From Bathymodiolus brooksi (lineage: Eukaryota; Mollusca; Bivalvia; Mytilida; Modiolidae): a stretch of DNA of 64,000 bases. Of this stretch, positions 43,138 through 54,853 are shown piece after piece. The DNA is taken from contig OY804579.1 of assembly GCA_963680875.1 (NCBI GenBank), forward strand, positions 16,445,506-16,509,505, in the 5' to 3' direction. The notes under the pieces are model-generated. The model ran no database searches. It was not told the origin of the DNA and saw only the letters and a program-made list of their open reading frames with translations. The stretch's first letter is position 1. Each line of letters starts with the position of its first letter. The position numbers were made by a program, and so were the translations under genes.

Positions 43138-44750
43138 AACTAACCTGACCCAAAGGGTCATGTGAGCTATTGTCACCACTGAGCGTCCGTCGTCTGTCGT
43201 CCGTCCGTCCGTTAACTTTTCACATTTTAATCAACTCCTCTGAAACCACTGGGCCAATTTGAACCAAACTTTGGTGGAATGGTCCTTGGATGGCCCCCTT
43301 CCAAAATTGTGTCCGATATATACCGATTATGCAAATTAGGCATATTTTGATAAAAGATCACATTTAAATCTTCTCCTCTGAAACCGCTGAACCAAATTAA
43401 ACCAAACCTGGCAGGAATGGTCCCTGGGTGGGTCCCTTTCAAAATTGTGTCCGACAGTCCCGCCCTCCATTCAGGATGGCTGCTGTTACTAAAAATAGAA
43501 ATTCCTTCAATTGTCCATTGCTGCTTTAGTATCAGTCAAAATGAGCTCAAATTTTAACTGCAGCTACATGGTAAGGAGTAGTTTAACATATATTCTGCGT
43601 TTTTCTGTGAAATTTTTCTTTCAGCCGATTTATACCGATTATGCAAATTAGGCATATTTTGATAAAGGATCACATTTAAATCTTCTCCTCTGAAACCGCT
43701 GAACCAAGTTACACTAAACCTGGCAGGGATGGTCCTTGGGTGGGTCCCTTTCAAAATTGTGTCTGACAGCCCCACCTTCCATTCAAGATGGCTACTGTTA
43801 CTAAAAATAGGAATTTCTTCTATTGTCCATTGCTGCTTTAGTATAAACCAAAATGAGCTCAAATTTTAACTGCAGCTACATGGCAATGAGTAGTTTAGCA
43901 TATATATATTCCGGGGTTTTCTGTGAAATTTTTCTTTCAGCCGATTTATACCGATTATGCAAATTAGGCATATTTTGATAAAAGATCACATTTAAATCTT
44001 TTCCTCTGAAACCGCTGAACCAAATTAAACTAAACCTGGCAGGGATAGTCCTTGGGTAGTCCCATTTCAAAATTGTGTCCGACAGCTCCACCCTCCATTC
44101 AAGATGGCTGCTGTTACTAAGAATATAAATTTCTTCAATTGTCCATTGCTGCTTTATTATCAATCAAAATGAGCTCAAATTTTAGCTGCAGCTACATGAC
44201 AATGAGTAGATTAACATATATTCTGGGTTTATCCGTGAATTTTTTCCTTCAACCGATTTATACTGATTATACAAATTAGACATATTTTGATAAAAGATTA
44301 CATTTAAATCTTTTCCTCTGAAACCGCTGAACCAAATTAAACCAAACCTGGCAGGGATAGTCCTTGGGTAGTCCCATTTCAAAATTGTGTCTGACAGCTC
44401 CACCCTCCATTCAAGATGGCTGCTGTTACTAAAAATAGAAATTTCTTTAGTTGTCAATTTCCGCTCTATTACAAATCAAAATGAACTCAAATTTTAATTG
44501 CAGCTATATGGCAATGAGTAGTTTAACATATATTCTGGGTTTTTCTGTGAGATTTTTTCAACCAGTTTATTTCGTTTAGGAATATTATGTGATAAAAATC
44601 ACATCAAAATCTTTTGCTCAGAAATTTGAGTTGAAATGATCTTTGGGTGGCCCACTTTCAAAATTATGTGTAACACCCCCATTTTCTATCAACATTAGAT
44701 GTCAAATTGAAAACTAGGTGAGCGATTACAGGCTCCTGGGAGCCTCTAGT
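43138..44750 (+). mobile_element. Helentron-like element D, complete, non-autonomous
   Basis: The 5' end cctgacccaaagggtcatgt (stem slightly decayed) is followed by cgtccgtcgtctgtcgtccg. There are four core units of about 313 bp (gcaaattaggcatattttga at 43331, 43645, 43960, 44272). The 3' end is taggtgagcgattacaggct, hairpin aggctcctgggagcct, CTAG, T. The minus-strand frames here (43227-44457) are repeat products that resemble one another because the units do. Confidence 0.7.
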
Positions 44751-44949
44751 TGTCTTTTTAATTGATAACGGACCCAAGCTAAATAAATGAAATGTGACTT
44801 AATGTGTTAATTATATAAATCCTTGCCTTCTATAAATTTTAATTTCTTATCTAATTCTTATTCTTATTTAACAATTTGGTCAGGTTGTTATTTTCATTGA
44901 ATGGCATCTCAAAATAGATGGCTTCACAGTAGGGGCTCTTCCTGTGGTA

Positions 44950-45612
44950 GCATCCCAAATTGCCGATTCCCAGTTTGCCGAGTCCAATTAGCCGATTCCC
45001 AAATTGCCGACATATGAAAAATATTGTTATTGCAAGTAGAATAATGCTTCTAATTTATGAAGGAATATTGTAAATAATTAAATAAATATTTCTTTTGAAA
45101 TGGTCCGACATACAAGGGAGTTTAGATTATAGCATTAGAGCTCAAAGTCAAAAGGATACACGGTGGATTAGTCCTGCAGACAACCATGATTTCTGTCAAG
45201 ATGAAGGATACCAAGAAATAATTTCCAAAAAATATGCTCTGAATAATAATTAGCATAAACATGAGAGAATACACATTTTTTGTTTTGTAAATAGGTCCCA
45301 AATGTTGCATTTGAACGAGACTTAGTAAAACTCTAAATAAACATTTACTTATTTGTAGTTTATTTCCATTGTTCTTCAATTATTTGAGTAATGAGTATCG
45401 ACATCTCCTATTCATCAGTGCGTTTGATTATGGTTTTTCTAATTAAAATTGCACGAAAAATTACAGCTTTCAATAAAATATGTACACATCACCAATATTT
45501 TTTTTTAAATAAAAAATAATATTATGAAACTTTGTCATTTTTAACAAAAGTCGGCAATATGGGATTTGGCAAAATGGACTCGGCAATATGGGATTCGGCA
45601 ATCTGGTACTAA
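44950..45612. mobile_element. ~660-bp MITE with iterated TIR motif
   Basis: Left end: aattgccgattcccagtttg, then gccgagtcc, gccgattcccaaattgccga. Right end, inverted, repeats the same words (attgccgaatcccatattgc, cgagtccattttgcc). Each terminus is thus three to four copies of a 14-15-base word. The interior is AT-rich, and the frame at 45122-45379 is not supported. Confidence 0.7.
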
Positions 45613-46287
45613 TTCCTTCCTGTATGTTGGTTACATCCTGAATATTACAACTGACAGCTAATGCATGACAAACAATTTTAATCAGCCATCTTTATCATAA
45701 AATAATTTTTTTTAATCTTTATTTTGATGATGGCACCTAATTCCCATCACCTAATCCAAATTAGTATAGTAGAGGAGTACCATATTTTTCGGACGATAAA
45801 TCTAGATAAAAATGACGATTTTGTTTACAGTACAAAAAATGTATACCTTTATTTTGCTGTAGGTTTATTTCTGAATAAGAAGGCTTGTATCATCGATGTT
45901 CTTGTTTTTTTTTAAATAAAGCAATAAAAGTATACTAACAGGGGGTGCAATTCTGGGGATAAAATATTCAACATTCGAAAAAATCAATATTCAATGATTG
46001 AAGTGTTAGCGAAAATCAGTTCAATATTGTATTTTATGATAAAATATATACTATAAAAAAATGTATCTTGTTGAAAAAAATCACAGGGTGTATCGATTTA
46101 CAATATAAAATGATTACCACAAAATATCTAAATATAGCTATAGCCTTCCATCAAACAGGAGCATGTGCACGTTGTTGTAGTAAAAAATGGTGGTTGCAAT
46201 ACATCTCACAGTAAACTTGTAGAACAAGCTTTTTATACTAAATATACTGGAAAATAATTTATATCGATTTCGTTTATATGAGGCTAT
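45613..46287. other. AT-rich non-coding spacer
   Basis: The frame at 45724-45915 has no recognisable domain. Nothing else identified. Confidence 0.4.
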
Positions 46288-46330
46288 GGGTGTTTAAGCG
46301 TCACTTTTCAACAATATTTCAGCTATATAT
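46288..46330 (-). mobile_element. SINE 3' module scrap
   Basis: The inverse of gggtgtttaagcgtcacttt, caacaatatttcagctata equals the module at 58060-58105 with small changes. Confidence 0.5.
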
Positions 46331-46499
46331 TGAGCTACCCTTCCTGGCGCGAATATGGTGCAAGGTAGAAATACACTAGGGTATTTACGTACCCGGACAT
46401 TCTACATACCGGAAAGAAAGTACGCTTACAAATACGCATCGATCACAAAATGTTTGACATGTTCACCTCAAGAAATGTAAAAAAAATCTTTAAAAATCC

Positions 46500-46612
46500 A
46501 TGATGTCCGACCAATTAGTCGGACTTAGAGAGTGTTGACTCTCAAATTTGTCGGACATTTTGGGAGGAATATGTCCGACCTGAGAGTATGATCGTTGATG
46601 CACTTGGAGTGT
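46500..46612 (-). repeat. GTCGGAC-rich inverted repeat, right copy
   Basis: Inverse of 40175-40315 (gaggaatatgtccgacctga; gagtatgatcgttgatgcac). The pair encloses 6.2 kb, including the pogo-like element, Helentron-like D and the 660-bp MITE. Confidence 0.7.
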
Positions 46613-46786
46613 ACTGTAGATATGTTTAGTACTTATGTACCGATCTAATTTCTGCAAATTGCTTGTTTGTATACTGTTTATTACATTTATGTATTAGAAT
46701 GGTTTTTTTTGTAATATGAATCACTGTAATGACTCTGCCCCTTGCTGGGACCTTGATTGGCAATAAAATCTTATCTTATCTTATAG
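46613..46786 (+). mobile_element. LINE 3' end with (TCTTA)n tail
   Basis: Non-coding 3' end: gactctgccccttgctggga, ccttgattggcaataaaat, then cttatcttatcttata. The gccccttg...ccctgattgg pattern parallels the end of the LINE at 7720-7765. The tail abuts the resumed right-arm sequence at 46787 exactly, so this LINE may have carried or ended the inserted block. Confidence 0.65.
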
Positions 46787-46866
46787 ATTGTTCTTATATT
46801 TATCAGGGAATTATATAAACATTTAAAAAAAAAAATTCCTGTATTTATTGATCAATATAGTGTTTA
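46787..46866 (-). repeat. Right-arm piece 2 of the large inverted repeat
   Basis: Inverse of 33655-33752 (tatttatcagggaattatat; attcctgtatttattgatca). Confidence 0.85.
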
Positions 46867-47083
46867 CATATAAATTGGATATTTCTGTTGGATCGGACAA
46901 GGCGCGTTACGGCATTATATCATAAACAAAAATATTTATTGTTCATTAAGGTGCCTCATTACAATAATCAGAACTTTTAAAGCACAATAACTTTGACGCT
47001 GTACATACGCAATCCTGTGCTATAAAACAAGACATAAATAGCTTAATAGAGACCGATAGTTTAATATATACTTAATTCATTTT

Positions 47084-50000
47084 GAGCTCACATGGCCTTG
47101 TGAGCTATTGTCATCACTTTTCGTCCGTCGTCTGTCGTCCGTCCGTCAACATTTCACATTTTAATCTTCTCAGAAACCACTGGACCAATTGCAACCAAAC
47201 TTTGGTGGAATGGTCCTTGGATGACCCCCTTCCAAAATTGTGTCCAGTGATCCCGACTTCCAACCAAGATGGCCGCCAAGCTAAAAATAGAAAAAGGGGG
47301 GATGAAATTTTAATTGTCCATTGCTGCTTTAGTGTAAGTGAAAATGAGCTCAAATTTTAATTGCAGCTACATGGCAAGGAGTAATTTAACATATATTCCG
47401 GATTTTTCTGTGAAATATTTCTTTCAGCCGATATATACCGATTATGCAAATTAGGCATATTTTGATAAAAGATCACATTTAAATCTTCTCCTCTGAAACC
47501 GCTGAACTAAATTGAACCAAACTTGGCAGGGATGGTCCCTGGGTGGGTCCCTTTCAAAATGGTGTCCGACAGCCCCGCCCTCCATTCAAGATGGCTGCTG
47601 TTACTAAAAATAGAAATTTCTTCAATTGTCCATTGCTGCTTTAGTATGAGTCAAAATGAGCTCAAATTTTAACTGCAGCTACATGGCAAGGAGTAGTTTA
47701 GCATATGTTCGGGGTTTTTGCTTGAAATATTTCTTTCAGCCGATTTATACTGATTATGCAAATTAGGCATATTTTGATAAAAGATCACATTTAAATCTTC
47801 TCCTCTGAAACCGCTGAATCAAATTAAACCAAACCTGGCAGGGATGGTCCTTGGGTGGGTCCCTCTCAAAATTGTGTCCTTCAGCGCCGTCCTGTATCCA
47901 AGATGGCCGCCATTATTAAAAATAGAAATTTCTTCAAATGGCCAAAACTGCTCTATTTTAAGCCAGAATGTGCCCAAATTTGAACTGTATAAGCATAATG
48001 ATGAGCTTTGTAGCATATATTACAGGATTTTTTATGAACTTTGAACTTTTGCCGATTTTGACCGATTATGCAAATTAGAAAAAAGGGGGGAAGAAATTTA
48101 AAAAAAATCTTCTCCTCTGAAACTACTGAGCCAATCTCAACCAAACTTTGCTGAAATGATTCTTGGATGGTCCCCTTCCAAAATTGTGTCCGGTGATCCC
48201 GACTTCCAACTAAGATGGCCGCCAAGCTCAAAATAGAAAAAAGGGGGGATGAAATTTTAATTGTCCATTGCTGCTTTAGTGTAAGTCAAAATGAGCTCAA
48301 ATTTTAACTGCAGCTACATGGCAAGGAATAGTTTAACCTATATTCAATTAGGCATATTTTGATAAAAGATCACATTTAAATCTTCTCCTCTGAAACCGCT
48401 GAACCAAATTAAACCAAACCTGGCAGGGATGGTCCCTGGGTGGGTCCCTTTCAAAATTGTATCCGACAGCCCTGCCCTCCATTCAAGATGGCTTTGGTTA
48501 CTAAAAATAGAAATTTCTTCAAATGGCCATAACCGCTCTATTTTAAGCCAGAATGTGCCCAAATTTGAACTGTATAAGCATAATGATGAGCTTTTTAACA
48601 TGTATTACAAGATTTTTTATGATCTTTGAACTGTTGCCAATTTTGACCGATTATGCAAATTAGAAAAAGGGGGGATGAAATTAAAAAAAAATCTTCTCCT
48701 CTAAAACTACTGAGCCAATCTCAACCAAACTTTGCTGAAATGATTCTTGGATGGCCCCCTTCCAAAATTGTGTCCGGTGATCCGACTTCCAACCAAGATG
48801 GCCACCCAGCTCAAAATAGAAAAAGGGGGGATGAAATTTTAATTGTCCATTGCTGCTTTAGTGTAAGTCAAAATGAGCTCAAATTTTAACTGCAGCTACA
48901 TGGCAAGAAGTAGTTTAACATATATTCCGTGTTTTTCTGTGAAATTTTCCTTTCAGCCGATATATACTGATATATATGCAAATTAGAAAAAAGGGGGGAT
49001 GAAATTAAAAAAAAATCTTCTCCTCTGAAAATACTGGGCCAATCTCAACCAAACTTTGCTGAAATGATTCTTGGGTGGTCCTTCTTCCAAAATTGTGTCC
49101 GGCATTTCAGAACTCCGACCAAGATGGCCACCACAGCTGAACTTAATTTAACATAGGACCCTATGGAAAATTCCCGTAAAAATCTTCTTGTCTGAAACCA
49201 TTTGCTCAATAAGAACAAAATTTTGATGAAATAGTCATTGGATGGTATTCTTCCAAAAATGTGTCCGGCGGTTCGGCCCTTCGACCAAGATGGCCCCCAC
49301 AGCCGAACTTAGCTTAATATAAGACCCTAAGGGAAATTCACATAAAAATCTTCTCCTCAGAAACCACTGGGCCAATTGCAACAAAACTTTGGTGGAATGA
49401 TCCTTGGATGGCCCCCTTCCAAAATTGTGTCCGGTGATTCCGACTTCCAACCAAGATGGTCGCCAAGCTCAAAATAGAAAAAAGGGGGGGATGAAATTTT
49501 AATTGTCCATTGCTGCTTTAGTGTAAGTCAAAATGAGCTCAAATTTTAGCTGCAGCTACATGGCAAGGAATAGTTTAACTTATATTCAATTAGGCATATT
49601 TTGATAAAAGATCACATTTAAATCTTCTCCTCTGAAACCGCTGAACCAAATTAAACCAAACCTGGCAAGGATGGTCCCTGGGTGGGTCCCTTTCAAAATT
49701 GTATCCGACAGCCCCGCCCTCCATTCAAGATGGCTTTGGTTACTAAAAATAGAAATTTCTTCAAATGGCCAAAACTGCTCTATTTTAAGCCAGAATGTGC
49801 CCAAATTTGAACTGTATAAGCATAATGATGAGCTTTTTAACATGTATTACAGGATTTTTTATGATCTTTGAACTGTTGCCAATTTTGACCGATTATGCAA
49901 ATTAGAAAAAGGGGGGATGAAATTAAAAAAAAATCTTCTCCTCTGAAACTACTGAGCCAATCTCAACCAAACTTTGCTGAAATGATTCTTGGATGGCCCC

Positions 50001-52412
50001 CTTCCAAAATTGTGTCCGGTGATCCGACTTCCAACCAAGATGGCCACCCAGCTCAAAATAGAAAAGGGGGGATGAAATTTTAATTGTCCATTGCTGCTTT
50101 TGTGTAAGTCAAAATGAGCTCAAATTTTAACTGCAGCTACATGGCAAGAAGTAGTTTAACATATATTCCGTGTTTTTCTGTGAAATTTTTCTTTCAGCCG
50201 ATATATACTGATATATATGCAAATTAGAAAAAAGGGGGGATGAAATTAAAAAAAAAAATCTTCTCCTCTGAAAATACTGGGCCAATCTCAACCAAACTTT
50301 GCTGAAATGATTCTTGGGTGGTCCTTCTTCCAAAATTGTGTCCGGCATTTCAGAACTCCGACCAAGATGGCCACCACAGCCGAACTTAATTTAACATAGG
50401 ACCCTATGGAAAATTCCCGTAAAAATCTTCTTGTCTGAAACCATTTGCTCAATAAGAACAAAATTTTGATGAAATAGTCATTGGATGGTTCTCTTCCAAA
50501 AATGTGTCCGGCGGTTCGGCCCTTCGACCAAGATGGCCCCCACAGCCGAACTTAGCTTAATATAAGACCCTAAGGGAAATTCACATAAAAATCTTCTCCT
50601 CAGAAACCACTGGGCCAATTGCAACAAAACTTTGGTGGAATGATCCTTGGATGGCCCCCTTCCAAAATTGTGTCGGTGATTCCGACTTCCAACCAAGTTG
50701 GCCGCCAAGCTAAAAATAGAAAAAGGGGGGGATGAAATTAAAAAAAAATCTTCTCCTCTGAAACTACACAGCCAATTTCAACCAAACTTTGCTGAAATGA
50801 TCCTTGGGTGGCCCCCTTCCAAGATTGTGTCCGGCATTTCATACCTCCATCCAAGATGGCTGCCACAGCCGAACTTAATTTAACATAGGACCCTATAGGA
50901 AATTCCCATAAAAATCTTCTTGTCTGAAACCATTTGCTCAATAAGAACTAAATGTTGATGAAATAGTCATTGGATGGTTCTCTTCCAAAAATATGTCAGG
51001 CGGTTCGGCCCTTCAACCAAGATGGTCCCCACAGCCGAACTTAGCTTAACGTAGGACCCTATGGGAAATTCACATAAAAATCTTCTCCTCAGAAACCGCT
51101 GGGCCAATTGCAACCAAACTTTGGTGGAATAGTCCTTGGATGGCCCCCTTCCAAAATTGTGTCTGGTGATCCCGATTTCCAACCAAGATGGCCACCAAGC
51201 TAAAAATAGAAAAAGGGGGGATGAAATTAAAAAAAAATCTTCTCCTCTGAAACTACTGAGCCAATCTCAACCAAGCTTTGCTGAAATGATTCTTGGGTGG
51301 TCCTTCTTCCAAAATTGTGTCCGGCATTTCAGAACTCCGACCAAGATGGCCACCACAGCCGAACTTAATTTAACATAGGACCCTATGGAAAATTCCCGTA
51401 AAAATCTTCTTGTCTGAAACCATTTGCTCAATAAGAACAAAATTTTGATGAAATAGTCATTGGATGGTTCTCTTCCAAAAATGTGTCCGGCGGTTCGGCC
51501 CTTCGACCAAGATGGCCCCCACAGCCGAACTTAGCTTAACATAAGACCCTAAGGGAAATTCACATAAAAATCTTCTCCTCAGAAACCACTGGGCCAATTG
51601 CAACAAAACTTTGGTGGAATGATCCTTGGATGGCCCCCTTCCAAAATTGTGTCCGGTGATTCCGACTTCCAACCAAGTTGGCCGCCAAGCTAAAAATAGA
51701 AAAAAGGGGGGATGAAATTAAAAAAAAATCTTCTCCTCTGAAACTACTGAGCCAATCTCAACCAAACTTTGCTGAAATGATCCTTGGGTGGTCCCCTTCC
51801 AAAATTGTGTCCGGCATTTCATACCTCCATCCAAGATGGCTGCCACAGCCGAACTTAATTTAACATAGGACCCTATGGGAAATTCCCATAAAAATCTTGT
51901 CTGAAACCATTTGCTCAATAAGAACTAAATGTTGATGAAATAGTCATTGGATGGTTCTCTTCCAAAAATATGTCAGGCGGTTCGATCCTTCGACCAAGAT
52001 GGCCCCCACAGCTGAACTTAGTTTAACATAGGAGCCTATGGGAAATTCACATAAAAATCTTCTTGTCTGGAACCAGTTGCTCAATTGGAACCAAACTTTG
52101 ATAAAATAGTCAATGGATGGTCATCTTCCAAAATTGTGTCTGGTGGTCCCACCCTCTGACCAAGATGGCTGCACAGCTGTACTTAGTTTAACATTGGACC
52201 CTGTGGGAAATTCACATAAAAACCATCTCATCTGGAACCAATAGCTCAATTAAAACCAAACTTTGATGGAATAGTCATTGGATGGTCCTCTTCCAAATTT
52301 GTGTCCGGCAGTCACGCTCTCCCACCAATATGGTTGCCACAGTGCAGTTGCGTTGTTATTGAAAGCAGCTTTGATCCAGGTGAGCGATTACAGGCTCCTG
52401 GGAGCCTCTGGT
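47084..52412 (+). mobile_element. Helentron-like element E, 5.3 kb, higher-order tandem repeats
   Basis: 5' end gagctcacatggccttgtga, then ctgtcgtccgtccgtc. 3' end ccaggtgagcgattacaggc, hairpin aggctcctgggagcct, CTGG, T. The body is made of roughly 155-313-bp units of several types, each with cttctcctctgaaac, a gcccccttccaaaattgtgt-like block, a ccaagatggccgcc-like block and, in long units, cattgctgctttagt and gcagctacatggca. Higher-order copies: 48343-49470 and 49585-50712 (period 1242), and 50747-50940 and 51726-51920 (period 979). The many 60-90-codon frames are repeat products. Confidence 0.7.
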
Positions 52413-52487
52413 TTAGTAAATAGTTTCAGCATAGGTAATACAAGTTTAACGTATTTCTCGCATGATAATCAAAAACAAGTAATAGTG

Positions 52488-53042
52488 AAGTGACAACAGT
52501 ATATACATATTCTGTATGTGTATCACACTTTGCTAATATTTTAATACATGTAAAGTCACATTTCTTAATAAACATCGCATTAAGTTAAAATACGACATGA
52601 AAATCAAATATGCAACAATTGATGGATTATTGTGTATTGAATACACTAAATTTATTAAGGGCAAGACTAGTATAACATAAATAATAATAATAATAATAAA
52701 TAAATACATATAGATACACGATAATATAATACTATAGATCATCATATTCAATGAGTTAGTGACGACTACAGTATTACGTAATCTCTTTACTCAGCGGGTG
52801 GTTTAGATGACCGTGCGATTTAACTGGTAAAAATGCAAAAATACCACGACAAAGCAAATTTAAAAGGAAAAACGCAAATATTTCACGACAATGCAAATTT
52901 AAAAGGAAAAATGCAAATATAACAAAACAATTCGCTAGTTTAACTGGTAAACGCTAATATAACTGGTAATCTTTAATTATTTGCATGTTACCGGTTATAT
53001 TTGCAAAAAAACTAGCATATTTGTATTTTCTATTTCCTAGTG
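52488..53042 (-). repeat. Right-arm piece 3 of the large inverted repeat
   Basis: Inverse of 32980-33660, including the ttgatggattattgtgtatt block, an (ATA)n run, and about two units of the 39-bp minisatellite (52840-52925). It is interrupted at 53042 by a Merlin element. Confidence 0.88.
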
Positions 53043-54805
53043 AATACTTGTACAAAAAAATATACGAGTATTGTACAATACTCGTATACGAGTATTCTTG
53101 TTGTATTTTTGGTAAAAAAAGTAATAAATATTAGGATTTTTGTATAAAAAAAAAGAATTTAATAAAATTTTATGATTGGTGCCAGCTTGGGTTGTGTTTT
53201 TACAAGGTTTTTTGTTTATTGTGTTTGACAATGATGCCTCTGGGTCATTTACCTGTATTGTAGTGTGAAAGAATATAAAACTATATAACATTTTTATTAA
53301 TATTTTCAAGATATGAGCACATATGTTACAAGTAACAATAAATAAATAATTATTACATTAAGTCACTACAAACGTTCATATACTTCTATTGCTAGTAAAG
53401 AAAGCCTCATGTTGTCGATAGTTTTAACCTCCATGGGTTGACTTCTTGCCAGTTCTTCCATTGTATCTTTCTTCTCTGTATCGTCTGTTCTGGTGCGTTT
53501 GATGCTGTGACCAGTGTCAGGGTTGTCTACAAGAAGTTGTACTGCACATTTGTTGTCATAAGTTGATGAGTGTTCACGCCTTGGTAATTGACTTTATTTC
53601 TCGACTTCCACTCGCCAAATTGGTCTACCTGATGTACTTGTGGAGTGGGGAAACCACCGTCAAGAGTGCAGCAGATAGTACTGGTGTCTCACAAAAGACC
53701 ATAGTACAACTCTACCAGTACATGCGAGATGTCTGCAGCACCAAGCTACTGAACACCTCACCTGACACCTGACTTAGGCAGACCAGGAGTCGTTGTGCAG
53801 ATAGACGAAAGTCTATTTAACCACAAATCTAAATACCAAAGAGGCAGACAACCAGACAAAGAAACATGGGTCTTCTGGATTGCCGACACATCCACCAAAC
53901 CGGCAGTTACGTACATGTAGACTGTAGCAAAGAGAGATGCAGCAACTCTACTGCCAATCATCCAGAAAGTGGTACGACCTGGCTCCTTTGTTTACTCGGA
54001 TGAATGGCGTGCCTACCGACAGATACAACCCAAACTTGGTCTACAACATGAGACAGTCTAATCCCTTTTGGAGGCAGGCAATATCAGAAAACAACTCTGG
54101 CTTCGAATCCCAAAAGGGATTGGAGACAGTCAACCATTGGGTTAATTTCGTCGACCCATCTACAGGCGTCCACACCCGAAGCATAGAATCATATTGGGCC
54201 AAGACCAAGTACAAATTCAAGGTCATGAAAGGTGTAAGATCCGACGCTCTACCATCTTACTTAGACAAAAGAATGTGGAGAGACAGATGGGGAACTACCA
54301 CCAAAGATGCTTTCTACAACCTATGCAGACACATTTCAGAGCAGTACCCATTCTAAAGACAACATCAACCAGAAATATAGCAACAGCCCTTTAAAGGGCC
54401 ACCAAGATATCATAAAAAGAATCTCATTGTGTTATGTATCAAAAATAAATATGTATTAAAATGATTAAAAAAATTTGGAAAATATTGAAAATACCTTAAA
54501 TTAACTAAAAGCTTAATAATTTTATATTAGATCTAATTAGTATTGTTGTTGACAACATGTCAATCTTGTAAAAACACAAACCCAAGCTGTCAAAAATGAA
54601 ACCATGTAATTACTTTTTTTTATTCAAAAGTGATTTGAAAAGACATTAAATATCATCTATGTTTATTACTTATCATAAAAATATTATTTAATTTCAATAT
54701 TTATTATAACAATATTCTTTCTTTTTTTCAATTTTTTTTTACAATACTCGTATATTTTTTGTACGAGTATTGTGGACAATACTCGTATATACGAGTATTG
54801 TTGTC
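53043..54805 (+). mobile_element. Merlin DNA transposon, inactive
   Basis: About 1.76 kb inserted into the right arm of the large inverted repeat. The uninterrupted left arm (32970-32985) gives the empty site. Both ends carry AATACTCGTA/TACGAGTATT palindromic words (53043-53100 and 54741-54800), matching in inverted orientation. One transposase pseudogene lies inside. The empty-site comparison does not show the 8-9-bp duplication expected for Merlin, so one end has probably changed. Confidence 0.8.
53563..54356 (+). pseudogene. Merlin (IS1595/ISXO2-like) transposase, broken
   Basis: Opens with SRLPLAKLVYLMYLWSGE and a helix-turn-helix-like stretch (TTVKSAADSTGVSQKTIVQL). The stop after SPDT (53770) reflects a slip. 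The DDE catalytic domain continues in another frame: VVQIDESLFNHKSKYQRGRQ (first Asp), WVFWIADTS, a TAG at about 53919, and SFVYSDEWRAYRQIQPKLG (second Asp). After another slip come TGVHTRSIESYWAKTKYKFK (Glu), LPSYLDKRMWRDRWG and a C-terminus at 54353. Family role: cut-and-paste transposition. The N-terminal part upstream of 53563 is also degraded. Not functional. Confidence 0.88.
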
Positions 54806-54835
54806 GCCAAGTTCAAATGATCCAATAATTATTCA
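54806..54835 (-). repeat. Right-arm piece 4 of the large inverted repeat
   Basis: gccaagttcaaatgatcc and following bases are the inverse of 32945-32978. Homology fades beyond this point and marks the outer edge. Confidence 0.75.
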
Positions 54836-54853
54836 TGTTCATTTATTTACATA

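Noticed and set aside
43227..44457. Several similar minus-strand frames (LEWRVELSDTILK-type)
   Set aside because: They are translations of tandem units of Helentron-like element D, appear on both strands, and have no start or domain logic.
47082..52493. More than twenty similar 60-92-codon frames
   Set aside because: All are products of the array units in Helentron-like element E. Similarity among them reflects DNA repeats, not a gene family.
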